Assembly: GCA_020736575.1 (NCBI GenBank)
Contig: JAGPYM010000136.1
Coordinates: 1 to 19,198, forward strand
Direction of reading: 5' to 3'
DNA: 19,198 nucleotides
DNA from: Thelonectria olida
Lineage: Eukaryota > Ascomycota > Sordariomycetes > Hypocreales > Nectriaceae
Part shown: one piece after another, positions 1 through 8,040 of the stretch
How the letters are laid out: every line of letters starts with the position of its first letter
How positions within the stretch are numbered: position 1 is the first letter of the stretch
Notes under the pieces: generated by a model
The model's database searches: none
What the model saw: only the letters and a program-made list of their open reading frames with translations
What the model was told of the DNA's origin: nothing
Translations under genes and position numbers: made by a program

Positions 1-118
1 ATTAATATATATTAAGTCTTTTAATAAAAGTTTTATAATTTAAAATAATTAAATTTATTTTAATTAATATTTAATAGTCTATTTATATTAAATAGTATTT
101 ATATTTAATTAGTAAAAA

Positions 119-232
119 GTTAAGTATTTTAACTATTATATATTATATTATTAGTTAAGTATTTTAACTATTATATATTATATTATTAGTTAAGTATTTT
201 AACTATTATATATTATATTATTAGTTAAATAT
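119..232 (+). repeat. 35-bp tandem repeat, about 3.2 units
   Basis: The motif GTTAAGTATTTTAAC starts at 119, 154 and 189, and a partial degenerate unit starts at 224, giving a constant period of 35 bp. The first three units are identical. Each unit contains a small inverted repeat (GTTAA, 5 bp spacer, TTAAC). The single-unit version occurs in other family R copies, for example on the minus strand near 3410-3445, so the array is a local expansion within copy R1. Confidence 0.85.
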
Positions 233-247
233 ATAAACTAGAGTTAA

Positions 248-678
248 TTTAACTTAGCATATAATACTATATTTCTAGTTATAATTAAACTAAATCTTTT
301 AAATTAAAAACTTAAATTAAAAATAATAAAAACTGTAATTAGTTTAATTTTAATAGCTAGCAGTTAGTTAAAATATAAGTAAATTTTATAATACTTTTAA
401 GCTATTTATAAAAGGGCTTTCTAATTGGCCCGCGCTATATTAATATGCAAATAATTAAATATAATTAGTAGATTTTTCTAGTATTATAAGAGCTAAAAGC
501 TAGTTTTAAAAGCTAAAATATATTATATTAGCTATTAGTTAGTTAATTATATAGCTATATATTATAATTAATTGCTTATAAGAGTGTTTAATTTTATATA
601 TATTTAAAAGCTAAAAGTTTTCCCCTTATAAATAATATAAAATAGGGCTAGTTATAAAAAATATAAAATATTATAAAT
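248..678 (+). mobile_element. Short interspersed element, copy A (SINE-like), with 13-bp flanking duplication
   Basis: This ~431 bp sequence aligns almost gap-free over its length with 1900-2326. It is flanked by a perfect 13 bp direct repeat, AAACTAGAGTTAA, at 235-247 and 679-691. Related family R copies (plus strand near 11700-11730; minus strand near 3380-3400) run through this site without the insert, so it is a true insertion. No terminal inverted repeats and no reading frame are present. Variable 13-14 bp duplications fit target-primed reverse transcription as used by SINEs and truncated LINEs. At its 5' end copy A reads TTTAACTTAG where copy B reads TCCAGCTTGG, a set of C-to-T and G-to-A differences expected from RIP. 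I could not identify pol III A and B boxes. Confidence 0.7.
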
Positions 679-1779
679 AAACTAGAGTTAAATAGAAAAG
701 TACTTTTATATTAAAAGTTTAAAATAAGGTTTTTTAAATAAAATTTATTTAATAGAAACTTTTATATTAAAACTAATTACAAGCTTTATTAAAAAGCTTA
801 TTATAATAAATATAAAGCTAAAATTTAACTTATATTAACTTTTTTTATATATTAATACTAGGCTTATTTTAATAAATAATAATCCTAAGTTATTATAACC
901 CCCTAAAGTTTTATATTTTAATAAAAGTTAATTAAATAAAATAGCTTATAATTTCTAGTACTTATAAGCTATTTAGTAAAAAAGAGCATATTTTATATTT
1001 ATTATACTTATAAAAAGTACTTATTATAATTACTTAAAAACTTAAATAGATTTAAAATAGCCTTGTATTTAATAGTTATTATTAATATTAATAGTAATAC
1101 TATTTATTAAAATAGTTTTAATATAGTTTTTAAAAAATTAAAATATACTTATAAGTTTAATATTTACTCTTATAATAGTATTAATATAATAGCTATTATA
1201 TTATAAATTAGTTATAAAAAAGTAATAATATTAAATATAAAACTAGCTACTATTTTTAATATTATACTTATTTATATATTATTAATTATAATAAGTTAAA
1301 ATATAGCTTTTTTATTATAATAATACTTATAAAAAAAGAAATTAAAAAAAGTAAAAATATAATTTTTTATTATAATTTTACTTATAAAAAGAAAGGTAAT
1401 ATTAAACAATAAATAATATAAAAAGTAGGACTTAAGTTTTATATAATTAAAAATAGCTTTAATATTAAATATTTAATATTAAAAAAAAGAAAGAAAAAAG
1501 CATTTTAATTAGGTTTTAATAAGGGCTTAAATATCTATTAGCTATTTACTTTTTAAAGTTATAACCTTTTAAAATTATAATATTTTAAAATTATAATTTT
1601 TTAAAGTTAGCTAAAATAACTTAGTAAAATTATAACTACCTTATAATTATTTAAGTGCCTTATATTTTTAAAAATAGCTATAGCTTTTTAAGTTATAATA
1701 TTTTATAAAAATAGCTTAAAATAGCTATTAGATTATATTTATAATATAATAGCTCTTAAAGTTATAACTTGTAAAAGTT

Positions 1780-2880
1780 TAATTAAATTATTTTAATAAA
1801 TTATTTATTACTATTATTAAAATAGTTTTTTCTTGTTTTTTAGAAAAAGTTATATAAGGTTTTTAACTTTTTATTTAAAAAAGTTATAATAGTATTAATT
1901 CCAGCTTGGAATATAATAGTATATTTCTAGTTACAATTAAGTTAAACTTTTTAAATTAAAACTTAAGTTAAAATACAAAAAACTGCAGTTAGTTTAATTC
2001 TAGCAGCTAGTAGCTAGTTAAGTATAAGTAAATTTTATAATACTTTTAAGCTATATATAAAAGGGCTTTCTAATTAGCTTATTTTATATTAATATATAAA
2101 TAATTAGGTATAACTAGTAAATTTCCTATATTATAAGAGCTAAAAGCTGGTTTTAAAAGCTAAAGTATATTATATTAGCTATTAGTTAGTTAATTATATA
2201 GTTATATATTATAGCTAATTGCTTATAAGAGCGTTTAATTTTATATATACCTAAAGGCTAAAAGTTTTCCCCTTATAAATAATATAAAATAGGGCTAGCT
2301 ATAGAAAATATAAAATATTATAAATAATAATAGTATTAATATATATTAAATTTTTTAATTTAAATTTTATAATTTAAATAATTAAATTAATTTTTAATTA
2401 ATATTTAATAGTATATTTATATTAAATAATATAAAAATATTTAAAAGTTATAAACTTTTTAAATATCTATTAAAAACTTTTATTAGTTTTATATATTAAA
2501 AGAAATTTATATATTTTAATATATAATAAGTAATTATATAACTTTTATTATTTAATTAAATTATTTTAATTAATAAAAATCTAAATATTTTAATTATTAT
2601 ATATTATATTATTGTTAAATTATATATATTAAAATTAAAAAACAAAGTACTTTTATATTAAAAAGTTAAAATAAAATTCTTTAAATAAGGTTTATTTAAT
2701 AAAAACTTTTATTTAAAACTAATTATAAGCTTTATTAATAGTTTATTATAATAAATATAATACTAGGGTTTAGCTTATATTAACTTTTATTATATATTTA
2801 AATTATTAGCTTTTTTAATAATAATAACTTTTATAAATATATATTAAAAATAATAATTTAATTAATTTTTAATAAATAAT
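1780..2880 (+). repeat. Family R repeat copy R2 (interrupted by short element B)
   Basis: The segments 1790-1899 and 2327-2850 align by eye with the reverse complement of about 3765-3180, the opposite-strand copy R4. The insert 1900-2326 has no counterpart in R4. The copy is RIP-saturated and carries no coding potential. Confidence 0.6.
1900..2326 (+). mobile_element. Short interspersed element, copy B (SINE-like), with 14-bp flanking duplication
   Basis: Second copy of the element at 248-678, about 427 bp. It is flanked by a perfect 14 bp direct repeat, ATAATAGTATTAAT, at 1886-1899 and 2327-2340. This duplication is unrelated to the one around copy A, so the two insertions are independent. 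The opposite-strand family R copy around 3665-3690 carries the unoccupied site. Copy B keeps more G and C (for example TCCAGCTTGG at the left end and an intact CTGCAG near 1985), so it is less RIPped and nearer the ancestral sequence. It has no terminal inverted repeats and no reading frame. Confidence 0.72.
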
Positions 2881-2944
2881 ACTAGAGGGCTTTAAATTTA
2901 TATTAATAGAAAGATTAAAATATTAAAATTTAAATAATATAATA

Positions 2945-3156
2945 AATTATTATTTTTATAATTAGTAATTTTTATTAGTATATACACTCTTAGTATATTT
3001 TACTACCTAGTTACCCTACTCTATTTTTATTAGTATAATAAGATTTTTTAAATAAGGTTTATTTAATAGGAACTTTTATTTTAAAACTAATTATAAGCCC
3101 TATTAAAAAGCTTATTATAATAAATATAAGGCTAGGGTTTAGCTTATATTAATTTC

Positions 3157-3160
<4 letters not shown>
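2945..3160 (+). repeat. Family R fragment R3 with internal deletion
   Basis: Positions about 2950-3030 match the beginning of the repeat as seen at 11030-11100 and on the minus strand at 4045-3970. Positions 3035-3160 match a distal part seen at 2680-2800. The intervening several hundred bases are missing, so this copy is internally deleted. Its distal part forms the left arm of the palindrome described below. Confidence 0.5.
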
Positions 3161-3190
<30 letters not shown>

Positions 3191-3345
3191 AAAGCTAATT
3201 ATTTAAATATATAATAAAAGTTAATATAAGCTAAACTCTAGCTTTATATTTATTATAATAAGCTTTTTAATAAAGCTTATAATTAGTTTTAAAATAAAGG
3301 TTTCTATTAAGTAAACCTTACTTAAAAAACCTTATTTTAATTTTT
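3035..3345. repeat. Large imperfect palindrome of two family R arms
   Basis: The left arm, about 3035-3160, and the reverse complement of about 3195-3345 align along roughly 125 bp with few differences by eye. The centre is an ATT microsatellite and a short spacer. The structure arises from two family R copies joined head to head (R3 plus strand, R4 minus strand). Confidence 0.7.
3157..3189 (+). repeat. ATT trinucleotide microsatellite
   Basis: Eleven uninterrupted TAT/ATT units occupy the centre of the palindrome. No matching expansion is seen at the equivalent position of the other family R copies. Confidence 0.9.
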
Positions 3346-4055
3346 TAATATAAAAGCACTTATTTTCTTTATTTAACTTTAGTTTATATAATTTAACTAA
3401 TAATATATTATATAATAGTTAAAATACTTAACTTTTTATTAATTAAATATAATATAATTTAATTAAATAATAAAACTTATATAATTACTTATTATATATT
3501 AAAATATATAAATTTCTTTAAATATATTAAACTAATAAGAGATTTTAATAGGCATTTAAAGGAGTTATAACTTTTAAGTATTTTTATACTATTTAATATA
3601 AATATACTATTAAATATTAATTTAATCTTTTTAAATTATTAGATTTTAATTAAATAACTTAATATATATTAATATTATTATAACTTTTTTAAATAGAAAG
3701 TTAAAACCTTATATAACTTTTTAAAAAGGAAAAAAAAACTATGTTAATAATAATAATAATCAATTTATTTAAATAATCTAATTATATACTTATATGTTAT
3801 AGCTTTAAAAGCTATTATATATAGTAATAATAATTTAAATAGTTATTTAAAAGGCTATAAAAAAGATTTAAAAATAATAAATAAATTAAATAAATATAAT
3901 AGTTAAAAGAGTAGGGGCTAAAAAGAAAAAAAGAAAGTTTAAATAAAATTAAAATAGATTTAAAAGTATTTAAATTAATAGAAATAAAATAAAGCACCTA
4001 GGTAGTAAAATATATTAAAAGTTTATATAATAATAAAAATTACTAATTATAGAAA
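3180..4055 (-). repeat. Family R repeat copy R4, uninterrupted, minus orientation
   Basis: Read on the minus strand from about 4055 to 3180, this copy aligns with 11030-11830. Its distal portion also aligns with R2 (1790-2850 without the insert) and with R1. It lacks both short interspersed insertions and so supplies the empty sites. An ATT-rich stretch and the AGCCCCTAC motif near 3915 correspond to the poly-C region of R5. Confidence 0.6.
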
Positions 4056-4340
4056 TCAATTTCTATTATATACTTAAATTATTAGCTTTTTTAATAATAA
4101 TAAACAATACTAATAAATTAAAGTTAGTTTTAACTTAACTTCCCTTAATTATAAAAACCCATTTAGCTTAATTATTATACTTATTTTAACTAAATATTAT
4201 ACTAGCTAAATGGCCTATATACTACCCGCAACCGCTATATAATCTTACTTAACCCTATTTAACCTAAGTGTTATTTCACTAGAATAACAGCCGGACTAGT
4301 AACTAGGTTTTAATAAGAAACCTTAACAGGCACACTATAA
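4056..4340. other. Transition from AT-rich DNA to the island
   Basis: The first ~50 bases repeat a family R segment in plus orientation (compare 2795-2845). The rest is AT-rich with increasing G and C and no recognisable frame. It may be the heavily mutated downstream part of the Ty3/gypsy fragment beside it. Confidence 0.4.
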
Positions 4341-4344
4341 GACC

Positions 4345-4650
4345 GTTGCTAGATAATAGTAAGAGGGCTTGGAATGGCCAGATAGCATTAGAAGGTAGAA
4401 TAAAGTAGTTAGGAATAATACAGCTGCCGCTAGCAACAACTTATCCCATTTATCCTGCGTGTAGGTGGAAAAGATGCGTAAATATCTTTCCACTTCCTGG
4501 TTTGCTCTTTCCGTAGCTCCGTCAGTTTCCGGGTGCCAGGCGGTTCATAACCTCTGCTTGACGCCAAGCAGCTTGAACAGCCTCTTATGCATTTGACTCG
4601 TGAATTGGGTACCTCTGTCTATCACTACTCCTTTCGGCAGGGCGGGCATC
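4345..4650 (-). pseudogene. Ty3/gypsy integrase fragment (truncated, frame broken)
   Basis: Read on the minus strand from about 4650, the sequence encodes a recognisable piece of a retrotransposon integrase core. VIDRGTQFTSQ contains the second catalytic Asp, followed by TAWHPETDGATERAN with the third catalytic residue region, then an alpha-helical stretch ending KWDKLLLAAA. An in-frame TGA lies just before TAWHP, and the frame is lost after about 4430 as RIP damage increases. Upstream of about 4650 the homology stops abruptly, so the zinc-finger part, RNase H and reverse transcriptase are absent. The fragment differs from the Ty3/gypsy element at 14740-19198, whose integrase belongs to another subgroup. 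It is a dead relic about 360 bp downstream of the chitin synthase stop codon. Confidence 0.85.
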
Positions 4651-5004
4651 GATTATAAAAATGATCGAAGGGACCAACGCCGGTGAAGGCAATACCTCGG
4701 GATGCTAGTCCAAGTATGCTCATGTAATCTAGCATTCAATTCCTTATCTAACAATTTCTAATAGGACCTCTGCCTTGAGCACGGACAATGAACCGAATAG
4801 GCAGAATGGTCAAGTTTACATAGTTACGTGATCGTTGTGACTGCAACAAAGACAGGACAGCGAAAGAAGACCCACAGTAAGGGCTACGCCAATTCAAAAT
4901 CCCATCCAAGCCTTGTAATTCTTCCTCGTTCATGATTTATTCAACACCTCCCAGCCCACAACGTCACCAGAACCTCCCTCATTCGTCTCCAGCACCCAGC
5001 GCGC
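4651..5004. other. 3' flank of the chitin synthase gene
   Basis: Balanced composition. A 61-codon minus-strand frame (4748-4933) has no recognisable motif and I do not call it a gene. This interval probably holds the 3' untranslated region and polyadenylation signals of the chitin synthase, but no specific signal stands out. Reading exon 2 through intron 2 without splicing produces a spurious frame that ends near 4941. Confidence 0.5.
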
Positions 5005-7636
5005 TCACCGTCTCGCGAGGCAACACATGAGTCCAGTTTTGCCCAAGAACCATAGAAAGCCAATGAAGCGAAAGATTGAGAGGCCGGCCGTTGTGTATAG
5101 AAGGACTTTAAAATAGTATGAAGTTCGGATATTAGAAGTCTCCTAAGCATTGTTAGTTGACACCCTACTCGTGCCAAGGGACCTAGAACACTTACCGAGA
5201 CCCCCAAAGAGGCAAATGCGTTACTCGTAATGATAAGAATAACGATGATGTTGGAAAATAACCAGAATACCACTAGCCCAGTCCTAAAAGACTTATAAGA
5301 CTCTTGGATGTCTCTCTTTTCGACAGTTTTCGTTTCTAGGACGCTCTCAAGAGCTCGACGAACAGTTTTCTCAAACTGTATATCGATATCTACCTGTTCC
5401 ATCTCAAGCTCCTCCACAATAGCCTCATTCTCGATTTTGGAAATGTGGGCTGATGGTAAGGCTTCAGTTTCATTAGAACCTTTCGTTCCCCACGATACAT
5501 CGTGCCAGTTGTTGAAAGCATAGACCATCAAAATGTTGATAGATGTTAATGATAGCAGGAGATATTGAGGATATGAGTGAAAGACATGCCAGGGATCGAG
5601 ATAGAGAAAGGAGGCAATAATGTTGAGCCCATAGATAGTAACAAGAGCAATTAGGATTAGACCTATTGAACTCTCACCAAAGAAGCTTGAGAGAAAATCA
5701 TCGCCAGAAGCGAGTGAAATCTGGCCCCCAATGCCGTTTCGAAGAGCACGGTACACGAGGTAGCCTGATAGAAGTAGGATGTAGCCCTGAATCATGCCAA
5801 AGAGGAAGAAGGAAAGAGCATACGCGTGTTTTGATGCCTTTGGCCTGTTTCCAAGAGCAAGGATGAATTGCAATGTCAAGCAGGCTATATAAACATACTT
5901 GAGCATAGTGTTGATGGTGGGTGTGGCTTCGTCTCCAAACGGCCAGCTATGGTAATTTGATGTTGGTTTAGGAGTCCCAACCAGGTCCATAATGATAGCG
6001 GTGGTAAGGTAATATGATGCCAGCGAAAACCAAGTAAACAACATGTTGACGGTGTTGTAGATAAGCTGAATATGCAAGAACAGGAGGCGAATGAGACTGT
6101 GGCCTGACCGGTAGAGTCGACCAAAATGCATCCCAGAATAAAGAGTAGCAGCAAAGGAACCATTTAGCCAGCGTCGCCTTTGGCTAAGAAATTCAGCAGC
6201 TGACTCAGGTACGTCTGTCTCGCCTTTTGCGGCCTTGATGTAGCTGAGATGCCACATCTGGCCCATCTTAGCAACCAGCTCGAAGCATAGGATCCGGTCC
6301 TCAGCTAGAAACATGTTCTTTTTGAAAATATTCATGCCATCAATGCCCTTCTTTCCAAGCTGCTCGGATAGGGTGTGATCACCGTGAAAGTATTGCTCTA
6401 ATGGGCGACCCAAAATAGCACGAAACCGATATGCTGAAAAAGCACCAGGCAACACAGAAACATAGCCAAAAGAGCTCTCTAGGGGCTTATCTAAAATATT
6501 CGAGATTTTATACTCAAAATTTTGGATAGCCACGAGAGGGTTCAATAGCTTTTTTCCACCCTTGCCTAGCATAGCATGGATTTCACCGCAAGCACCTCCA
6601 AGGTTCTTATCATTATAAAAGCCCTCCCAAAGAGCCAGTAGAGACCGTGAGCTTGGTTTAGTCCCGGCATCAAGAAGGATACAGACCTCAGGGTTCAGGA
6701 TCCGACCGAAGGCGTTGAATAACCAACGATGTGAGTTGATTTTCTTATTGTTTTTCTGCTTTAAACAGAAGATAAATTGAACAGGAGGGAGGTTTCGGCG
6801 ATCATCGTCTTTTTTTGGTCGAATAAGTTGATGGTCTGGTGTGACGGAGATCTGGCTGGTGTATTCGAAAATATGGGCGATAGTCTCCTTGCCGGCCACG
6901 TCCTTCTTTACCACACCATCCTGATAGATGCCAATAGTTGCAAGGACATCGAGAACATTCTTATCAGCTTTTTCGATGCCATCAAACACTAGACAGACAA
7001 CAATTTTCTGCCAAGCTGGACCTCCCTTATTCCAAAAGGTTGACTTCTTCAGGTTGACAATATCGCGGATATTCTTCATTACGCCATGCAATGTCCTGGT
7101 AAGCAAGACCTTATCCTCATTGTAGTACGTTATAGCGATAAGCAACTCGGTGTGACGGTTATACATTCGAGGGCGCAATATGTATCCGTTGCCGATAGTA
7201 AAGTCATTCGGGTCGCAAGTGGCGGCAGTGTAGCGCATCTTGAGGAATTCACTCTCGCCCTCGCCATCGCCATTGCAATAGTGCGGCTCCATCGCATTCT
7301 TGATGGCGCTGGGCACGGGATAGTCGATGCTGAGGACAGAGCCCTTGACAAGCCCAACCTTGCGGGTGTTGTGGCGCTTGAGCCCAGTATGGTCAGTGCC
7401 AGTGTTAGGCTGCTGCTGTCGCCTAATCGAACCCTCCTCGGGATCATTTATAGTCGCGATGGACGATCCAAAGTTTTGCTCTAAAGGTGGCTCTTGGGGA
7501 AGTCGTTCGTACTGCTAAAACTTATTAGAAGGAGTGCTTTTGATCAAGAAACCATACTCACTTGGGCGGCGAAGAGGAGGCCCTGCACCTGGCGGTGGTC
7601 ATCATCGTCTTGGCCATACTCGTTCAACGTCATCAT
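5005..7636 (-). CDS. Class III chitin synthase, three exons, apparently intact
   Basis: Chitin synthase (UDP-GlcNAc to chitin), a plasma-membrane glycosyltransferase family 2 enzyme for hyphal wall growth. Exons on the minus strand: 7636-7562, 7514-5196 and 5142-5005, giving 843 residues; both introns are phase 0. Visible motifs: the conserved lead-in [19 protein letters not shown] at about 82-100; LLDAGTK with Asp307; QNFEYKISN from 356; LAEDRIL with Glu430-Asp431-Arg432; QRRRW at 470-474 (the QxxRRW signature); SWGTKG at 699-704. About seven membrane segments follow, near 504-528, 562-579, 590-613, 641-664, 676-692, 771-788 and 808-832. The protein ends [28 protein letters not shown] and the charged region after it point to class III, found in filamentous fungi. 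The family is usually near 900 residues; the N-terminal tail here is short. The GTG (Val92) that opens the long continuous frame is internal, not the start. Two in-frame ATGs (7636 and 7633) are possible; the second has A at -3. No RIP damage is seen. Confidence 0.92.
5143..5195 (-). other. Intron 2 of the chitin synthase (53 bp)
   Basis: On the minus strand it starts GTAAGT (5195-5190), has a CTAAC branch-point motif and ends TTAG at 5143. It sits between Ser798 and Glu799, phase 0. Splicing restores the conserved C-terminal membrane segment and the ending GLMCCLARR; retention shifts the frame and gives an unrelated tail. Confidence 0.93.
7515..7561 (-). other. Intron 1 of the chitin synthase (47 bp)
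   Basis: On the minus strand it starts GTGAGT (7561-7556), has a CTAAT branch-point-like motif at 7528-7524 and ends TTTTAG at 7515. Without splicing, the TAG at 7517-7515 would stop the frame directly upstream of exon 2. Splicing joins exon 1 (ending ...LLFAAQ) to [10 protein letters not shown] in frame, phase 0. Confidence 0.85.
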
Positions 7637-8040
7637 GAATGTAGTAGAGGATGCCTTCGAAAACCGCGGCAATTAGCGGGAGGTGTCTCTTGGGAGGTCG
7701 GGAATTGGGAATACGGAACCCAGATTAAATAAAAGAAATCCTAGGTTGCGAATCGCGTTTTCCAGCATCTTAGAATGTCCAGCTCCAAAAATAGCAGGCG
7801 CTAAGTCATTTGATGAGATAAACAAAGTTCGATAGTTAATCCGCATTGACTCGGAAGTGGTGCAAGACTCATCCAAAACCAGGGCTAGAATCTAACTGGG
7901 CAGAGAAATCTGACGTTTCCCACGTCATGATGCGATTATTGAGTTGGGCCGCATCTCAGTCCGCCGAGACGATGATAATTGATTCAACACGGGCCGCTCT
8001 GCATATCGAAAGACCTACCTTTCAGCCGCTGCGATGAACC
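7637..8040 (-). promoter_or_regulatory. Presumed chitin synthase promoter and 5' leader
   Basis: This is the region immediately upstream of the start codon. On the minus strand a CCAAT pentamer lies at 7708-7704, about 70 bp before the ATG, and an AT-rich TTTATTTAAT stretch lies near 7735-7723. Both are weak matches that could occur by chance. A 67-codon minus frame (7673-7876) has no recognisable features. Confidence 0.3.

Larger units (their letters stand above)
1..870 (+). repeat. Family R repeat copy R1 (interrupted by short element A)
   Basis: Positions 1-100 align by eye with 2337-2432. The segment 679-865 aligns with 2640-2800 and with the reverse complement of about 3200-3385. The copy is split by the short interspersed element at 248-678. 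Removing that insert and one 13 bp duplication restores continuity with the uninterrupted copies. It appears to lack an internal stretch of about 140 bp present in R2. The nature of family R (LTR, non-autonomous element or other) is not identifiable because of RIP. Confidence 0.6.
1..4340. other. AT-rich RIP-degraded block (left)
   Basis: This stretch is almost entirely A and T, with CpA and TpG nearly absent and TpA dominant. That dinucleotide footprint is the one left by repeat-induced point mutation in filamentous ascomycetes. No reading frame in it resembles a protein; the only frame of about 60 codons (minus strand, 3815-3997) is low-complexity Leu/Tyr/Ile and is a composition artefact. 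The content is repeats, listed separately. I recognise nothing in about 870-1780 beyond AT-rich degenerate sequence. Composition recovers gradually between about 4140 and 4430 as the island is approached. Confidence 0.85.

Noticed and set aside
248..2326. The two ~430 bp repeats as LTRs of one retrotransposon
   Set aside because: Each copy has its own unrelated flanking duplication and its own empty site, so they are independent insertions; the ~1.2 kb between them is also too short for a retrotransposon interior.
3815..3997. 60-codon minus-strand frame rich in Leu, Tyr and Ile
   Set aside because: Low-complexity translation of AT-rich RIPped repeat R4; the equivalent frame is broken in the matching copy at 11030-11340.
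1..4300. AT-rich block as mitochondrial DNA or a centromere
   Set aside because: No mitochondrial genes or tRNAs are seen, and the CpA/TpG depletion and dead repeats indicate RIP. A centromere cannot be excluded from sequence alone but nothing specific supports it.
5885..6163. 92-codon minus-strand frame inside the chitin synthase
   Set aside because: Out-of-frame shadow of the membrane-domain coding sequence.
7086..7484. 132-codon plus-strand frame opposite the chitin synthase N-terminal region
   Set aside because: Antisense shadow of conserved coding sequence that continues across 7316 in the minus frame.
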